From an uncultured Allobosea sp. (GTDB taxonomy: Bacteria > Pseudomonadota > Alphaproteobacteria > Rhizobiales > Beijerinckiaceae), in the NCBI RefSeq assembly GCF_945956895.1, contig NZ_CAMFJF010000023.1:1-60110 (forward strand): a stretch of DNA of 60,110 nt. The letters run 5' to 3'. The position numbers and the translations under genes are program-made. Within the stretch, counting starts at the first letter, position 1. Each line of letters begins with the position of its first letter. Below are positions 1 through 13,564 of the stretch, piece by piece. Below the pieces are notes generated by a model. It had not been told where the DNA came from. It made no database searches and worked only from the letters and a program-made list of their open reading frames with translations.

Positions 1-226
1 CCTTGATGTCGGGATCGAGCTCGGTGGCGCGGCGCGCCAGCTCGATGCCGTCCATTTCCGGCATGACGATATCCGTCAGCAGGAGCTCGAACGGCTCCTC
101 GCGCAGGCGGTTATAGGCCGACAGGCCATTATCGAAGGAGGCGACGTCGTAGCCCGCGTTCTGCAGGGCCTTGACCAGGAAGCGACGCATATCGTTGTCG
201 TCTTCGGCGAGCAGTATCTTCGTCAT
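1..226 (-). CDS. cpdR: CpdR-type single-domain response regulator (3' end outside window)
   Basis: The reverse strand from the ATG at 226 reads as a receiver domain: acidic pocket (LLAEDDND), phosphoacceptor Asp in LLTDIVMPEMDG, and no sign of an output domain before the edge. Only about 75 residues are visible. In alphaproteobacteria CpdR is a receiver-only protein phosphorylated through CckA-ChpT that controls ClpXP-dependent proteolysis during the cell cycle. The sequence and its position beside an N-formylglutamate amidohydrolase and hisN fit cpdR as found in other Rhizobiales. The C-terminus lies off the window, so a longer regulator is not formally excluded. Confidence 0.82.
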   Translation of the reverse strand, partial: MTKILLAEDDNDMRRFLVKALQNAGYDVASFDNGLSAYNRLREEPFELLLTDIVMPEMDGIELARRATELDPDIK

Positions 227-449
227 GGGCCTGATCTGTTCGTCCCTGAGGCCTGTGTTTCTGTAACGTCTGGCACCGCGGCCAAGGCCGGGTCTGGAAC
301 GGTTGGGTACTCACCCGGCCGCACAGTTGGAACCATGTCCTTTGATAAGGCAACATCATGGTAAACAAGGCGTGAATCCAGCAGAGAATTTCCTCAGGTT
401 TGCGACATCGCTTCAACCGCTCCGGTTTGTGTGCTTCAGTCAGCGTGAG

Positions 450-1370
450 ATGAGCTTTTCCTCCACCCCTTTTCAGCCCGTGCCGGACGACGTCGTCGCC
501 GAGATCGAGCGGCCGTTCAGCCTGTACCAGCCGGCTCTCCAGGTCGTGCCGGTGGTGGTCGACGTGCCGCATGCCGGCCGCTGCTATCCGCGCGGTTTCG
601 TCGAGGCGGCGCGTCTGCCGCTGCGCAGCCTCAGACGTTCCGAGGACGCCTATGTCGACCGGCTGTTCGGGCAGAGTGTTGCGCTCGGCGCGCCGCTGCT
701 CGCGGCGGAGTTCCCGCGCGCCTATCTCGACGTCAATCGCGAGCCCTACGAGCTCGACCCGCGCATGTTCGAGGGCCGGGTGCCGCCCTTCGCCAATACG
801 CGCTCGATGCGGGTCGCCGGCGGGCTCGGCACGATTCCCCGCATCGTCGGCGACGGGCAGGAGATCTATTTCGGCCGGATTCCGATTCAGGAGGGGCTCG
901 CCCGCATCGACGAGCTCTACCGACCCTATCATGCGGGTCTGCGCAGCCTCATCCAGCGCACGCAAGGCGTATTCGGAACCTGCATCCTCGTCGATGCGCA
1001 TTCGATGCCCTCGGCCGGGCTCGATCGCGAGGGGGGCGCGAAATCCGACATCATCCTGGGCGACCGCTTCGGCACCAGCGCCGCAGGCTATATCATCGAC
1101 ATCGCCGAGCAGGCCTTCACGCGGCTGGGTTTCAGCGTCACCCGCAACCGGCCCTATGCCGGCGGCTTCATCACCGAGCATTACGGCGCGCCGGCTGCCG
1201 GCGTGCATGCGCTGCAGATTGAAGTGAACCGCGCGCTCTACATGAACGAGACGACGCTGGAGCCGCATGCCGGCTTCGGCGCGGTCGAGCAGGCGATCGC
1301 GGGCGTGATGGCGGATTGCTTCGCGCGCTGGAGCGGCTGGCTCGACGAAGGGCGCGAGGCGGCCGAGTAG
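450..1370 (+). CDS. N-formylglutamate amidohydrolase family protein
   Basis: A 306-residue protein of the FGase family, which hydrolyses N-formyl-glutamate or related N-acyl amino acids in the cytoplasm. Visible family motifs are DVPHAGRCYP near the N-terminus, LDVNREPYELDPRMF, VDAHSMPS (metal-binding Asp/His region) and LQIEVNRALYM near the C-terminus. An upstream in-frame extension to 303 exists, but the ATG at 450 starts the conserved part and the extra residues look non-coding. It diverges from cpdR. No other hut genes are nearby, so a dedicated histidine-degradation role is not supported; the exact substrate is unknown. Confidence 0.85.
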   Translation: MSFSSTPFQPVPDDVVAEIERPFSLYQPALQVVPVVVDVPHAGRCYPRGFVEAARLPLRSLRRSEDAYVDRLFGQSVALGAPLLAAEFPRAYLDVNREPYELDPRMFEGRVPPFANTRSMRVAGGLGTIPRIVGDGQEIYFGRIPIQEGLARIDELYRPYHAGLRSLIQRTQGVFGTCILVDAHSMPSAGLDREGGAKSDIILGDRFGTSAAGYIIDIAEQAFTRLGFSVTRNRPYAGGFITEHYGAPAAGVHALQIEVNRALYMNETTLEPHAGFGAVEQAIAGVMADCFARWSGWLDEGREAAE

Positions 1371-1399
1371 CGGTTGCCGGCGAAGCGGGGGGCTGTCCA

Positions 1400-1491
1400 A
1401 GAAAAAAGGGCCGCACACTTGCGTGGCGGCCCAAGTCTAGGGAGGAAACGCCCAAGGAGGGCAATGAAGGTTTGAGGTCATCTCCCCTTCG
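1400..1491 (-). ncRNA. mmgR: suhB/MmgR-like small RNA
   Basis: Reading the reverse strand gives an RNA of about 90 nt with two exposed pyrimidine-rich anti-Shine-Dalgarno stretches (CCCTCCTTGGGC and TTTCCTCCCT) and a 3' hairpin of 7 GC pairs followed by TTTTTTC. The TTTCCTCCCT loops, the terminator and the position upstream of a suhB/inositol-phosphatase-like gene match what is known of the alphaproteobacterial suhB motif, called MmgR in Sinorhizobium, where it affects PHB granule accumulation. The 5' end is estimated from the promoter and is uncertain by several bases. This window also carries phaA, phaB and phaR, which makes the assignment more interesting, but any target link is inference. 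Confidence 0.8.
1402..1432 (-). terminator. Rho-independent terminator of the sRNA
   Basis: GGGCCGC (1408-1414) pairs with GCGGCCC (1426-1432), extended by a bulged CAC/GTG. On the reverse strand the stem is followed by TTTTTTC, a classic intrinsic terminator. On the forward strand no U-run follows. Confidence 0.85.
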
Positions 1492-1498
1492 CAGTGCA

Positions 1499-1527
1499 CA
1501 ATATGAGAGTGCGCTGCAAAACGCAAG
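1499..1527 (-). promoter_or_regulatory. Promoter of the suhB/MmgR-like sRNA
   Basis: On the reverse strand CTTGCG (1522-1527) and ATATTG (1499-1504) lie 17 bp apart, a sigma70-type arrangement with the CTTG-type -35 common in Rhizobiales. It would start transcription near 1491, giving an RNA of about 90 nt ending at the terminator near 1400. Confidence 0.55.
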
Positions 1528-1679
1528 TGAAATCGACGAAATCAAAGGCGCTATGCGACTGATGCATGGCGTTGTTGCGAAAAGCAGAGGTTTTTCGGAT
1601 ATTTCCGCGTCCGAGCCTCGATCTGTGTGATCCGCTCGCGGAGTCGATGCTGCAGAGCAGCAAAATGGAGTGCCTGTTC

Positions 1680-2462
1680 ATGAGCGCAGTCGATTTCGGC
1701 GCCTTTGTCGCAGAGTTGGCGACACAGTCGGGCCGGGCGATCCTGCCCTTCTTCCGCGCGCTGCACGCGACGGAGGACAAGTCCCGCGGCGGGGTGTTCG
1801 ATCCCGTGACGGAGGGCGACCGCGCCGGCGAATCGGTGATGCGCCACATGATCAAGCGGCAGTTCCCGGCCCATGGCGTGCTCGGGGAGGAATTCGGCAG
1901 CGAGAACACAGATGCGGAATATGTCTGGGTGCTCGATCCGATCGACGGCACGCGCGCCTTCATCTCGGGCATTCCGGTCTGGGGCACGCTGATCGGGCTG
2001 ACGCGCAACGGCGTGCCGGTCTACGGCATGATGCACCAGCCCTTCTCGAGCGAGCGCTTTTCCGGCGACGGGCGCGAGGCGCGCTATGAGGGGCCGGGCG
2101 GATCGAAGAAGCTGCGGACGCGCCAGACGACCGACCTTGCCACCGCGACGCTGATGACGACGACGCCGGCCCTGTTCAAAGGCGAGGAGGCCGAGGCCTT
2201 CGCGCGCGTCGAAAGCGACGTTCGGCTCTCGCGCTATGGCTGCGACTGCTACGCCTATTGCATGCTCGCGGCCGGCCATGTCGACCTCGTCATCGAGAGC
2301 GGCCTCAAACCCTATGACATCGTCGCGCTGATCCCGATCATCGAGGGGGCGGGCGGCATCGTCACCTCATGGGACGGCGGCAGCGCTGCCGGAGGCGGGC
2401 GCATCCTCGCGGCCGGCAGCAAGGCGCTGCATGAGGCCGCCATGGCCAGGCTCGCGGGCTGA
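1680..2462 (+). CDS. hisN: Histidinol-phosphatase, inositol-monophosphatase family
   Basis: A 260-residue member of the IMPase superfamily. Metal-binding motifs are in place: GEEFG around residue 65, WVLDPIDGTRAFISG around residue 85, and the C-terminal KPYDIVALIPIIEGAGG. The TRAF-x-x-G-x-PVWGTLIGL segment is typical of the HisN-type histidinol-phosphatases of actinobacteria and alphaproteobacteria, which carry out the penultimate step of histidine synthesis. An in-frame extension to 1566 exists, but family length and sequence favour the ATG at 1680. The small RNA lies upstream on the opposite strand. Its last 96 bp overlap the convergent hydrolase gene. A general inositol phosphatase (SuhB-like) is the alternative. 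Confidence 0.82.
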   Translation: MSAVDFGAFVAELATQSGRAILPFFRALHATEDKSRGGVFDPVTEGDRAGESVMRHMIKRQFPAHGVLGEEFGSENTDAEYVWVLDPIDGTRAFISGIPVWGTLIGLTRNGVPVYGMMHQPFSSERFSGDGREARYEGPGGSKKLRTRQTTDLATATLMTTTPALFKGEEAEAFARVESDVRLSRYGCDCYAYCMLAAGHVDLVIESGLKPYDIVALIPIIEGAGGIVTSWDGGSAAGGGRILAAGSKALHEAAMARLAG

Positions 2463-3422
2463 GCCGGGCAGGGCCTGATCCTCGCCGGGGATGAAGGCGT
2501 CGAAGGCGGCCCAGAACTGGGCGCGGATCGCGTCGTTCTCCATCAGGATCTCGTGGCGTGACGTCGGCAGGACCAGCGCCGAGCCGGTCTTCAGCCGCGC
2601 CGCGAAGCGCTCGATCGCGGGCGTCGAGACGACCGGATCGCGGCCGGCGGCGATGATCAGGGTCGGCACCTTCACCTCCAGCGGGGCTGAAGGCGTGGCG
2701 AGGCGCGCCATCAGCCGGAAGGCCGTCCTGATCCAGGCGACGGTCGGGTCGCCGATGCTGAGCTCGCGTGCCGCGGCCGAGAGTGCGGCGTTGCGGGCAT
2801 AGCGGACGGGGTCGCCGGTCAGGCGGTTGCCCTCGAAGGGTTTGGTCGCGATCGCGGTATCGCCGCCGCCCGGCACGAAGGCGCGACCGAGGCCGAGCCA
2901 GTAGAGCAGGCTCGCCAGGAGCTTGGCCCGGCCGGAATGCGGGATCATCGCGATGCCCAGCATCGGCGCGAGCGCGACCATGCGCGAGACCGGCAGGGCA
3001 TTCGAGCGGGCAGCGTCGAGGCAGAGCGCGGCGCCCATCGAATGGGCGAGGACGAAATAGGGCGGTGGCAACTTCGCCTGCATCTCGGCCATGGCCAGCG
3101 CGAGATCGGCCTCGTAGTGCCTGAGACGCCCGACATGGCCCTTGCGCGTGCGCCGGACGAAACGTTGCGAGCCGCCCTGGCCGCGCCAGTCGAAGCTCAG
3201 CACATGGAAGCCACGGCGGCGCAGTTCCGCGATGGTTTCACTGTAGCGCTCGATGAACTCGGCCCGGCCCTGCACGACGACGATGGTGCCGCGCACAGGC
3301 TTCACCGTCGGGTGCCAGCTCGCGAAGCGCAAGGCGGCCCCATCCCGCGTCGTCGCGAGCCAGGTCTTGCCACGCCCGGGAACGGGATAGTCCGGGTCGG
3401 CGAAAAAGGCGGCCTCGGCCAT
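2367..3422 (-). CDS. Alpha/beta hydrolase, lysophospholipase/monoacylglycerol lipase-like
   Basis: A 351-residue serine hydrolase. The nucleophile elbow is LAHSMGAAL (Ser in GHSMG-type context); the oxyanion region GTIVVVQGRAEFIERY and DWRGQGGS are typical of the PldB/monoglyceride-lipase group, and Asp (AAGRDPVVS) and His (SRHEILMEND) complete the triad. It probably deacylates lysophospholipids or monoacylglycerols. There is no signal peptide, so it is probably cytoplasmic. A TTG lies one codon upstream of the ATG chosen. The last 32 codons run antisense to the end of hisN; this tail is alanine-rich and may have arisen by stop-codon loss. Confidence 0.82.
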   Translation of the reverse strand: MAEAAFFADPDYPVPGRGKTWLATTRDGAALRFASWHPTVKPVRGTIVVVQGRAEFIERYSETIAELRRRGFHVLSFDWRGQGGSQRFVRRTRKGHVGRLRHYEADLALAMAEMQAKLPPPYFVLAHSMGAALCLDAARSNALPVSRMVALAPMLGIAMIPHSGRAKLLASLLYWLGLGRAFVPGGGDTAIATKPFEGNRLTGDPVRYARNAALSAAARELSIGDPTVAWIRTAFRLMARLATPSAPLEVKVPTLIIAAGRDPVVSTPAIERFAARLKTGSALVLPTSRHEILMENDAIRAQFWAAFDAFIPGEDQALPGSAREPGHGGLMQRLAAGREDAPASGSAAAVP

Positions 3423-3560
3423 CAAGTGCTCCGCATCGCGGCTGCATCATGGGTCGCGGCCGCCGCATGCCTCACATCCTGCACGAGATATCCTGCGAAA
3501 ACATGTCGGTGCGTCGAAAAAAGAAACGTGCGGGTCATTTGGTGCCGGGAGAAGCCTTCA

Positions 3561-3676
3561 AGCCCTCATCCTGAGGAGCCGCGTCAGCGGCGTCTCGAAG
3601 GATGGTCCAGATGTCTCCGGAACCACCTGGAGCATCCTTCGAGACGCGCCTCGCGGCGCTCCTCAGGATGAGGGCT
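3561..3676. repeat. Palindromic intergenic repeat, family A (long copy)
   Basis: A 116-bp interspersed palindrome. Its ends AGCCCTCATCCTGAGG and CCTCAGGATGAGGGCT are perfect 16-bp inverted repeats, with a second inner pair around CGTCTCGAAGGATG/CATCCTTCGAGACG. A second long copy lies at 54590-54711 and a short one at 21925-21981. Such elements are frequent in Rhizobiales genomes; a role as transcript-end structure or mobile REP-like unit is not known here. Confidence 0.85.
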
Positions 3677-3708
3677 GAGCATTCAATCCGACGCTACGAA
3701 GCACGGCT

Positions 3709-3736
3709 CTTGAAAAGCCCAAATGCCTCCCCAGAT
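3709..3736 (+). promoter_or_regulatory. Heat-shock (RpoH/sigma32) promoter of hsp20
   Basis: CTTGAAA (3709-3715) and CCCCAGAT (3729-3736) are separated by 13 bp, a near-perfect sigma32 promoter. Transcription would start close to 3744 and give a leader of about 92 nt that carries the ROSE-like element. Confidence 0.8.
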
Positions 3737-3743
3737 CAGGTCT

Positions 3744-3838
3744 GTGCAGGCCAGAACCGGCTGCACGAAAGCAACCAAGGTCCGCGCTCAGGCGAGGCGG
3801 ACCGGCCTCATTGTCGCTTCTTCGGAGGACATATCATG
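3744..3838 (+). promoter_or_regulatory. ROSE-like RNA thermometer in the hsp20 leader
   Basis: The last leader hairpin pairs GTC-CTTC (3813-3820) with GGAGGAC (3824-3830), with the G at 3816 bulged out. This sequesters the Shine-Dalgarno GGAGGA in front of the ATG at 3836. The paired strand contains TCGCT, matching the U(U/C)GCU signature of ROSE elements, whose bulged G is known to set temperature response. A further upstream hairpin (TCCGC/GCGGA, 3781-3801) fits the multi-hairpin layout. Assignment rests on this pairing and on the gene it controls. Confidence 0.78.
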
Positions 3839-4303
3839 CGTCATTTCGACCTTTCGCCGCTTTATCGCTCGACCGTCGGTTTCGACCGTCTGTTCAATCT
3901 CCTCGACCAGGCGTCGAGCAGCGAAGCCGCTCCGAGCTACCCGCCCTACAATATCGAGCGGACCGCCGAGAACGCCTACCGCATCACCATCGCGGTCGCG
4001 GGTTTCGGTGAGGGCGACCTCTCCATCGAGTCCAAGGAAAACGCGCTGACCGTCAAGGGCGAGAAGCAGATCGTCGAGGGTGCCGAGAAGCGCGAGGTCC
4101 TGCATCAGGGCATCGCCGCGCGCGCCTTCGAGCGTCGCTTCCAGCTTGCGGATTATGTGCAGGTGACCGGCGCCAGCCTGGAGAACGGCCTGCTCCATAT
4201 CGACCTCGTGCGCGAGATCCCCGAGGCCAAGAAGCCGCGCCAGATTCCGATTGGCGGCGGTTCCGCCAAGGTCCTCGAGGCCAAGGTCGCCAAGGCCGCG
4301 TAA
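3836..4303 (+). CDS. ibpA: Small heat-shock protein, Hsp20/IbpA family
   Basis: A 155-residue alpha-crystallin-domain chaperone that holds unfolding proteins in the cytoplasm during heat stress. The N-terminus MRHFDLSPLYRSTVGFDRLF is characteristic of the class A IbpA-type Hsp20 proteins of Rhizobiales. The domain follows from about residue 37 (YPPYNIER) with VAGFGEGDLSI and the ending FERRFQLAD...GLLHIDL. The ORF is open back to 3602, but the ATG at 3836, placed behind the ROSE hairpin, is the correct start. Regulation is double: sigma32 promoter plus RNA thermometer. A strong terminator follows. Confidence 0.95.
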   Translation: MRHFDLSPLYRSTVGFDRLFNLLDQASSSEAAPSYPPYNIERTAENAYRITIAVAGFGEGDLSIESKENALTVKGEKQIVEGAEKREVLHQGIAARAFERRFQLADYVQVTGASLENGLLHIDLVREIPEAKKPRQIPIGGGSAKVLEAKVAKAA

Positions 4304-4330
4304 CCAGCGTCAGGCTTTCGATGAAAGCGA

Positions 4331-4359
4331 AAGGCTCCCGGAAACGGGAGCCTTTTTTT
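4331..4359 (+). terminator. Rho-independent terminator of hsp20
   Basis: AGGCTCCCG and CGGGAGCCT form a 9-bp stem with a GAAA-type loop, followed by a run of T on the forward strand. It sits between the convergent hsp20 and the proline-rich gene; on the reverse strand an A-rich stretch on the other side may let it work in both directions. Confidence 0.9.
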
Positions 4360-4368
4360 GTTGTTCGG

Positions 4369-5325
4369 TCAGTTCATCGGGGCGACCGGAGCGATCGGCG
4401 TCTCGGGCTTCGGCGTCGATGGGCTCGGATCGATGTTCTGCACCGGCGGGATCGACGAGGCTTCGGCTGCCGGCGCTGCGGTCGAGAGCGGTGGCTTGCG
4501 CTCGGTGCCCTCGGTGTTGCGCACGTCGCTCGGGTTGACGAGCTTCGGCTTGTCGGCGCCGGTCTCCGGATTGGTCGCTCCGGGTGACGGCTCCGCCGGC
4601 CGGGCGGGCTGCGGCGGGACAATGGCCGCCGGGGCGCTGGCCTGAGCCGGTGCCGTTTCCGCTGGTTTCACCGGTTCGGGCGCAGGCGGCGCGGCGGGTG
4701 AGGGCGGCGAAGTTGTCGCGGGTGCGCTTGCCTCTGCCGGCGGCTTCTCGACCGGCGCGACAGGCTCGGGCGTGGGCGGTGCGGCCGGGGATGGCGGCAC
4801 GGTCGTTGCCGGGGCGCTGGCCTCAGTCGGACCCTTGAGCTCGGGCGGCCGTTCCGGCGGCTGGGGCACGAGACGCTGGCGCGGCGGGGCGTACTCCTCG
4901 CGCGGGTCGGCGCGGGCGACGCTGGGGGCGGCCTGTCCGCGCAAGGGTATGCGCTGGATCAATTCGCCGGCATAGGCGTCGAGGATCAGGCGCTGGCGCT
5001 GGCCACCCTGCGTGACGCCGTCGACGATATAGGTGTCGTCGCGCCGGATCGAGCGCTCGATCCGCACGAGGCCGTAGCGGCGGGCCGCGATGCCGTTGAC
5101 CGAGTAGGGCGAGACGGCAGCCGGCGCGCGCGGCACGGCGGCGGGCGGGCGCGGCGCGTAGCCGTAGTCGTAACGATAGCCGTAGCCATAGGCCGGGTAG
5201 GGGTCGTATCCGTCGTCGTAATAATAGTACTGGGCGCTGGCGGTGCCCGCCATGCCGGCCATTGCGCCGGCCACGACCAGGCCCATCAGCGCGATGCGCC
5301 CCGGTGCGGTCGAACGATCTGCCAT
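4369..5325 (-). CDS. Secreted proline/alanine-rich protein of unknown function
   Basis: A 318-residue protein. Residues 1-31 form a signal peptide ending ASA just before QYYYYDDGYD. A tyrosine-rich stretch (residues 32-58) is followed by a small conserved part (about 70-130, YGLVRIERSIRRDDTYIVDGVT), then a long low-complexity tail of repeated units of about 35 residues rich in P, A, E and T (ASAPATT-PPSPAAPP-PEPV, three copies). It is probably periplasmic or envelope-attached. I do not recognise the family. The middle segment resembles short periplasmic domains of unknown function seen in related bacteria. Confidence 0.75.
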   Translation of the reverse strand: MADRSTAPGRIALMGLVVAGAMAGMAGTASAQYYYYDDGYDPYPAYGYGYRYDYGYAPRPPAAVPRAPAAVSPYSVNGIAARRYGLVRIERSIRRDDTYIVDGVTQGGQRQRLILDAYAGELIQRIPLRGQAAPSVARADPREEYAPPRQRLVPQPPERPPELKGPTEASAPATTVPPSPAAPPTPEPVAPVEKPPAEASAPATTSPPSPAAPPAPEPVKPAETAPAQASAPAAIVPPQPARPAEPSPGATNPETGADKPKLVNPSDVRNTEGTERKPPLSTAAPAAEASSIPPVQNIDPSPSTPKPETPIAPVAPMN

Positions 5326-5418
5326 GCGAAATTCCCTTAGCGACTGACTGCTCGCTATTCAGTCTTGTTAGGGATTGCGGCAGGTATGCGGCTGGAAACG
5401 GGGCGCAAATGCGCCCGT

Positions 5419-6474
5419 TCAGCCTGCGATCGCGGCGACCAAGCGCTCGACATCCTCAGGCTTCGTCGCGAAGGACATGACGAAGCGGCCGACGACCTCG
5501 CCATCTTTCAGCGGCGCTTCCGGCGGCAGCGAGCGCGCCGACCAGTCGTAATAGCCGATGCCTGCCGCTTTCAGACGCTCCTGCACTGCGGGCGGCAGAA
5601 CGAGGAAGACTTCGTTCGCCTGGCAGGGCCAGGCGAGGCGGGCCTCGCTGCCCTGTGCAACCGAATCCGCCAGTCGCTTCGCGCACGCATTGGCATGGCG
5701 GGCGAGGTCGAGCCAGTGATCGTCGGCGAGCAGGCCTTCGAACTGGGCGCCGAGGACGCGGCCCTTCGAGAGCGTCTGGCCGGCGCGCTTGCGGCGCCAT
5801 TTCATCTCCTCGGCCTCGGCCGGGTCGAAGAAGATCACCGCTTCAGCCGCGAGCGCGCCGTTCTTGGTGCCGCCGAAGGAGAGCACGTCGACGCCGGCCT
5901 TCCAGGTGACCTCGGCCGGGGTGCAACCGAGCGTGACCAACGCATTGGCGAAGCGGGCGCCATCCATGTGCAGCTTCAGGCCGCGCGGCGTGACGGCCTC
6001 CTTGAGGGCGCGCACTTCGGCCGGGGTGTAGATCGTGCCGCATTCGGTCGCCTGCGTGATCGTCAGCGCCTGCGCCTGGACCTGATGGAAATCGCCGGCG
6101 AGCAGATGCGAGAGCGCGCTCGTCACCGTCTCCGGCTTCAGCTTGGCGCCGGTGCCGGGCAGGTCGACCAGCTTGGCGCCGTTGGTGAAGAATTCCGGCG
6201 CGCCGCACTCGTCCTCGACGACATGCGCCTCTTCATGGGTGAGGATCGCGCCCCAGGGCTTGACGATGCTGGCCAGCGCCAGCGCATTCGCCGCCGTGCC
6301 GGTGAGCACGAGGAAGACCGCGACCTCGCGTTCGAAGATCGCGGCGAAGCGCTCCTCGACGCGGCGCGTCCAGTCGTCCTTGCCGTAGGGGGAGGCGGCA
6401 CCGGCATTGGCGGCGGCGAGCGCCGCCATGACGCGAGGGCTGGCGGCGGCGGTGTTGTCGCTGAAGAAATCCAT
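5419..6474 (-). CDS. ltaE: Low-specificity L-threonine aldolase, PLP-dependent
   Basis: A 351-residue fold-type I PLP enzyme that cleaves L-threonine or L-allo-threonine to glycine and acetaldehyde. The N-terminus MDFFSDNTAAASPRVMAAL is the family hallmark. LTGTAANALAL binds the cofactor phosphate, LHMDGARFANAL carries the Asp that pairs with the pyridine nitrogen, and SFGGTKNGAL has the Schiff-base Lys. The ORF is open upstream to 6729, but the ATG at 6474 matches family N-termini. It is likely a single-gene unit. Confidence 0.92.
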   Translation of the reverse strand: MDFFSDNTAAASPRVMAALAAANAGAASPYGKDDWTRRVEERFAAIFEREVAVFLVLTGTAANALALASIVKPWGAILTHEEAHVVEDECGAPEFFTNGAKLVDLPGTGAKLKPETVTSALSHLLAGDFHQVQAQALTITQATECGTIYTPAEVRALKEAVTPRGLKLHMDGARFANALVTLGCTPAEVTWKAGVDVLSFGGTKNGALAAEAVIFFDPAEAEEMKWRRKRAGQTLSKGRVLGAQFEGLLADDHWLDLARHANACAKRLADSVAQGSEARLAWPCQANEVFLVLPPAVQERLKAAGIGYYDWSARSLPPEAPLKDGEVVGRFVMSFATKPEDVERLVAAIAG

Positions 6475-7089
6475 GGCTTGAGGGTTAGGCGGAGGGCGGT
6501 TTTCTGCCAAGCGACAAGGACGAGGAGGGGGCTTGCGCGCTGCGCTGGGTGAGACCTTGGGGCATGCCGAAAAACAAGAACCGGACTGCCTGAGTCGGGC
6601 TTTCGTTTCGGAAATGTCTGGCGTGGATTCAATTTTGCAATAAAATTTCGCTGCAGCGCGAAATCGGCGCTTGTGCCTAGATTGGAATTCTGGCAAGTTC
6701 ATCGCAATAGGACAGTGTTGCTGTCCCATTTTTCACCGCGCCGACCAAAAGCTGTTCTAGCTCGAGGTCGCGCCGTCGCAACGGAGCGGAGCATGACGAA
6801 GGGCCGGGCTACCAACGCCAAAGCCAATCGCACGCGCGCCGTCCGTAAAACGACGGCCTGAAGACAGGCGCGAACGGGCGAGCCACGCCCGAGGCGCCTG
6901 CGGAGGACGCGGGCGCGGTGGAAACAAAGCGCAAGCAAAGCCTCCAAAGAGACGACGGCCGAACCGCTCTGGCCCCATCCTTGCTGCCGACATCAGGTCG
7001 GCTCCGAGGGCCGCAGCGGTCGGGATTGTGGACTGACGGGTCTCCCTGCCGGCGCGAGTCCGCGGGGTTCTGGGAAGCGGGGTTTGACG
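6475..7089. other. 615-bp intergenic region ahead of gltB
   Basis: The region lies between the divergent ltaE and gltB. It contains an AT-rich stretch (about 6625-6665), a small hairpin GGACAG/CTGTCC at 6710-6726 followed by CATTTTT that could end a short transcript, and a 22-codon ORF at 6793-6861 (basic, starts MTKGRATNAK, GGAG eleven bases upstream) for which coding is not convincing. A second hairpin (CCGAC/GTCGG near 6989-7003) lies about 90 bp before gltB. I see no tRNA or recognisable riboswitch. Confidence 0.5.
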
Positions 7090-11778
<4,689 letters not shown>

Positions 11779-11876
11779 GCGAACGCCACCCCGCCGGGGC
11801 CGTCACGGTCCCGGCATCTCGATCAGGTTAAGGCACGCGCACGGGGACGCCCCGCGCACACGGCGAGAGAAACGGC

Positions 11877-13301
<1,425 letters not shown>

Positions 13302-13454
13302 GCCCGTCCCGACGGGGAGACTCCGGTTCGCGCTCATGCACTAGCCGTCTCGGTGCCGATCGGGCGGCGGGCGAACGGTTGCGTCCGTTCGCAGGCGTCT
13401 CCCTTCGACGGTCGCCCGCATGGTTGAATCCGGTCTCTACCTCGGCGCTGCAGC

Positions 13455-13482
13455 AAAGCTGCCTTAAATTTAGGCAGGCTTT
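13455..13482. promoter_or_regulatory. Imperfect palindrome upstream of the AraC-type gene
   Basis: AAAGCTGCCTTAAA and TTTAGGCAGGCTTT form an AT-centred imperfect inverted repeat 83 bp before the start of the AraC-type regulator. It could be an operator for that regulator; no binding data exist and this is inference. Confidence 0.3.
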
Positions 13483-13564
13483 CGCAGTTGCGAATAATTA
13501 ACTTGACCGTCATGTAAAATGGGAGTGCAAGGGCGCTCCCCAGTCCCTGGTCCGGCTCCGTTCC

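Noticed and set aside
303..449. Longer start of the formylglutamate amidohydrolase
   Set aside because: The extra residues are not family-like and the region should hold the divergent cpdR promoter.
11779..11876. Attenuator between gltB and gltD
   Set aside because: Only short GC hairpins without U-runs; ordinary spacer is sufficient.
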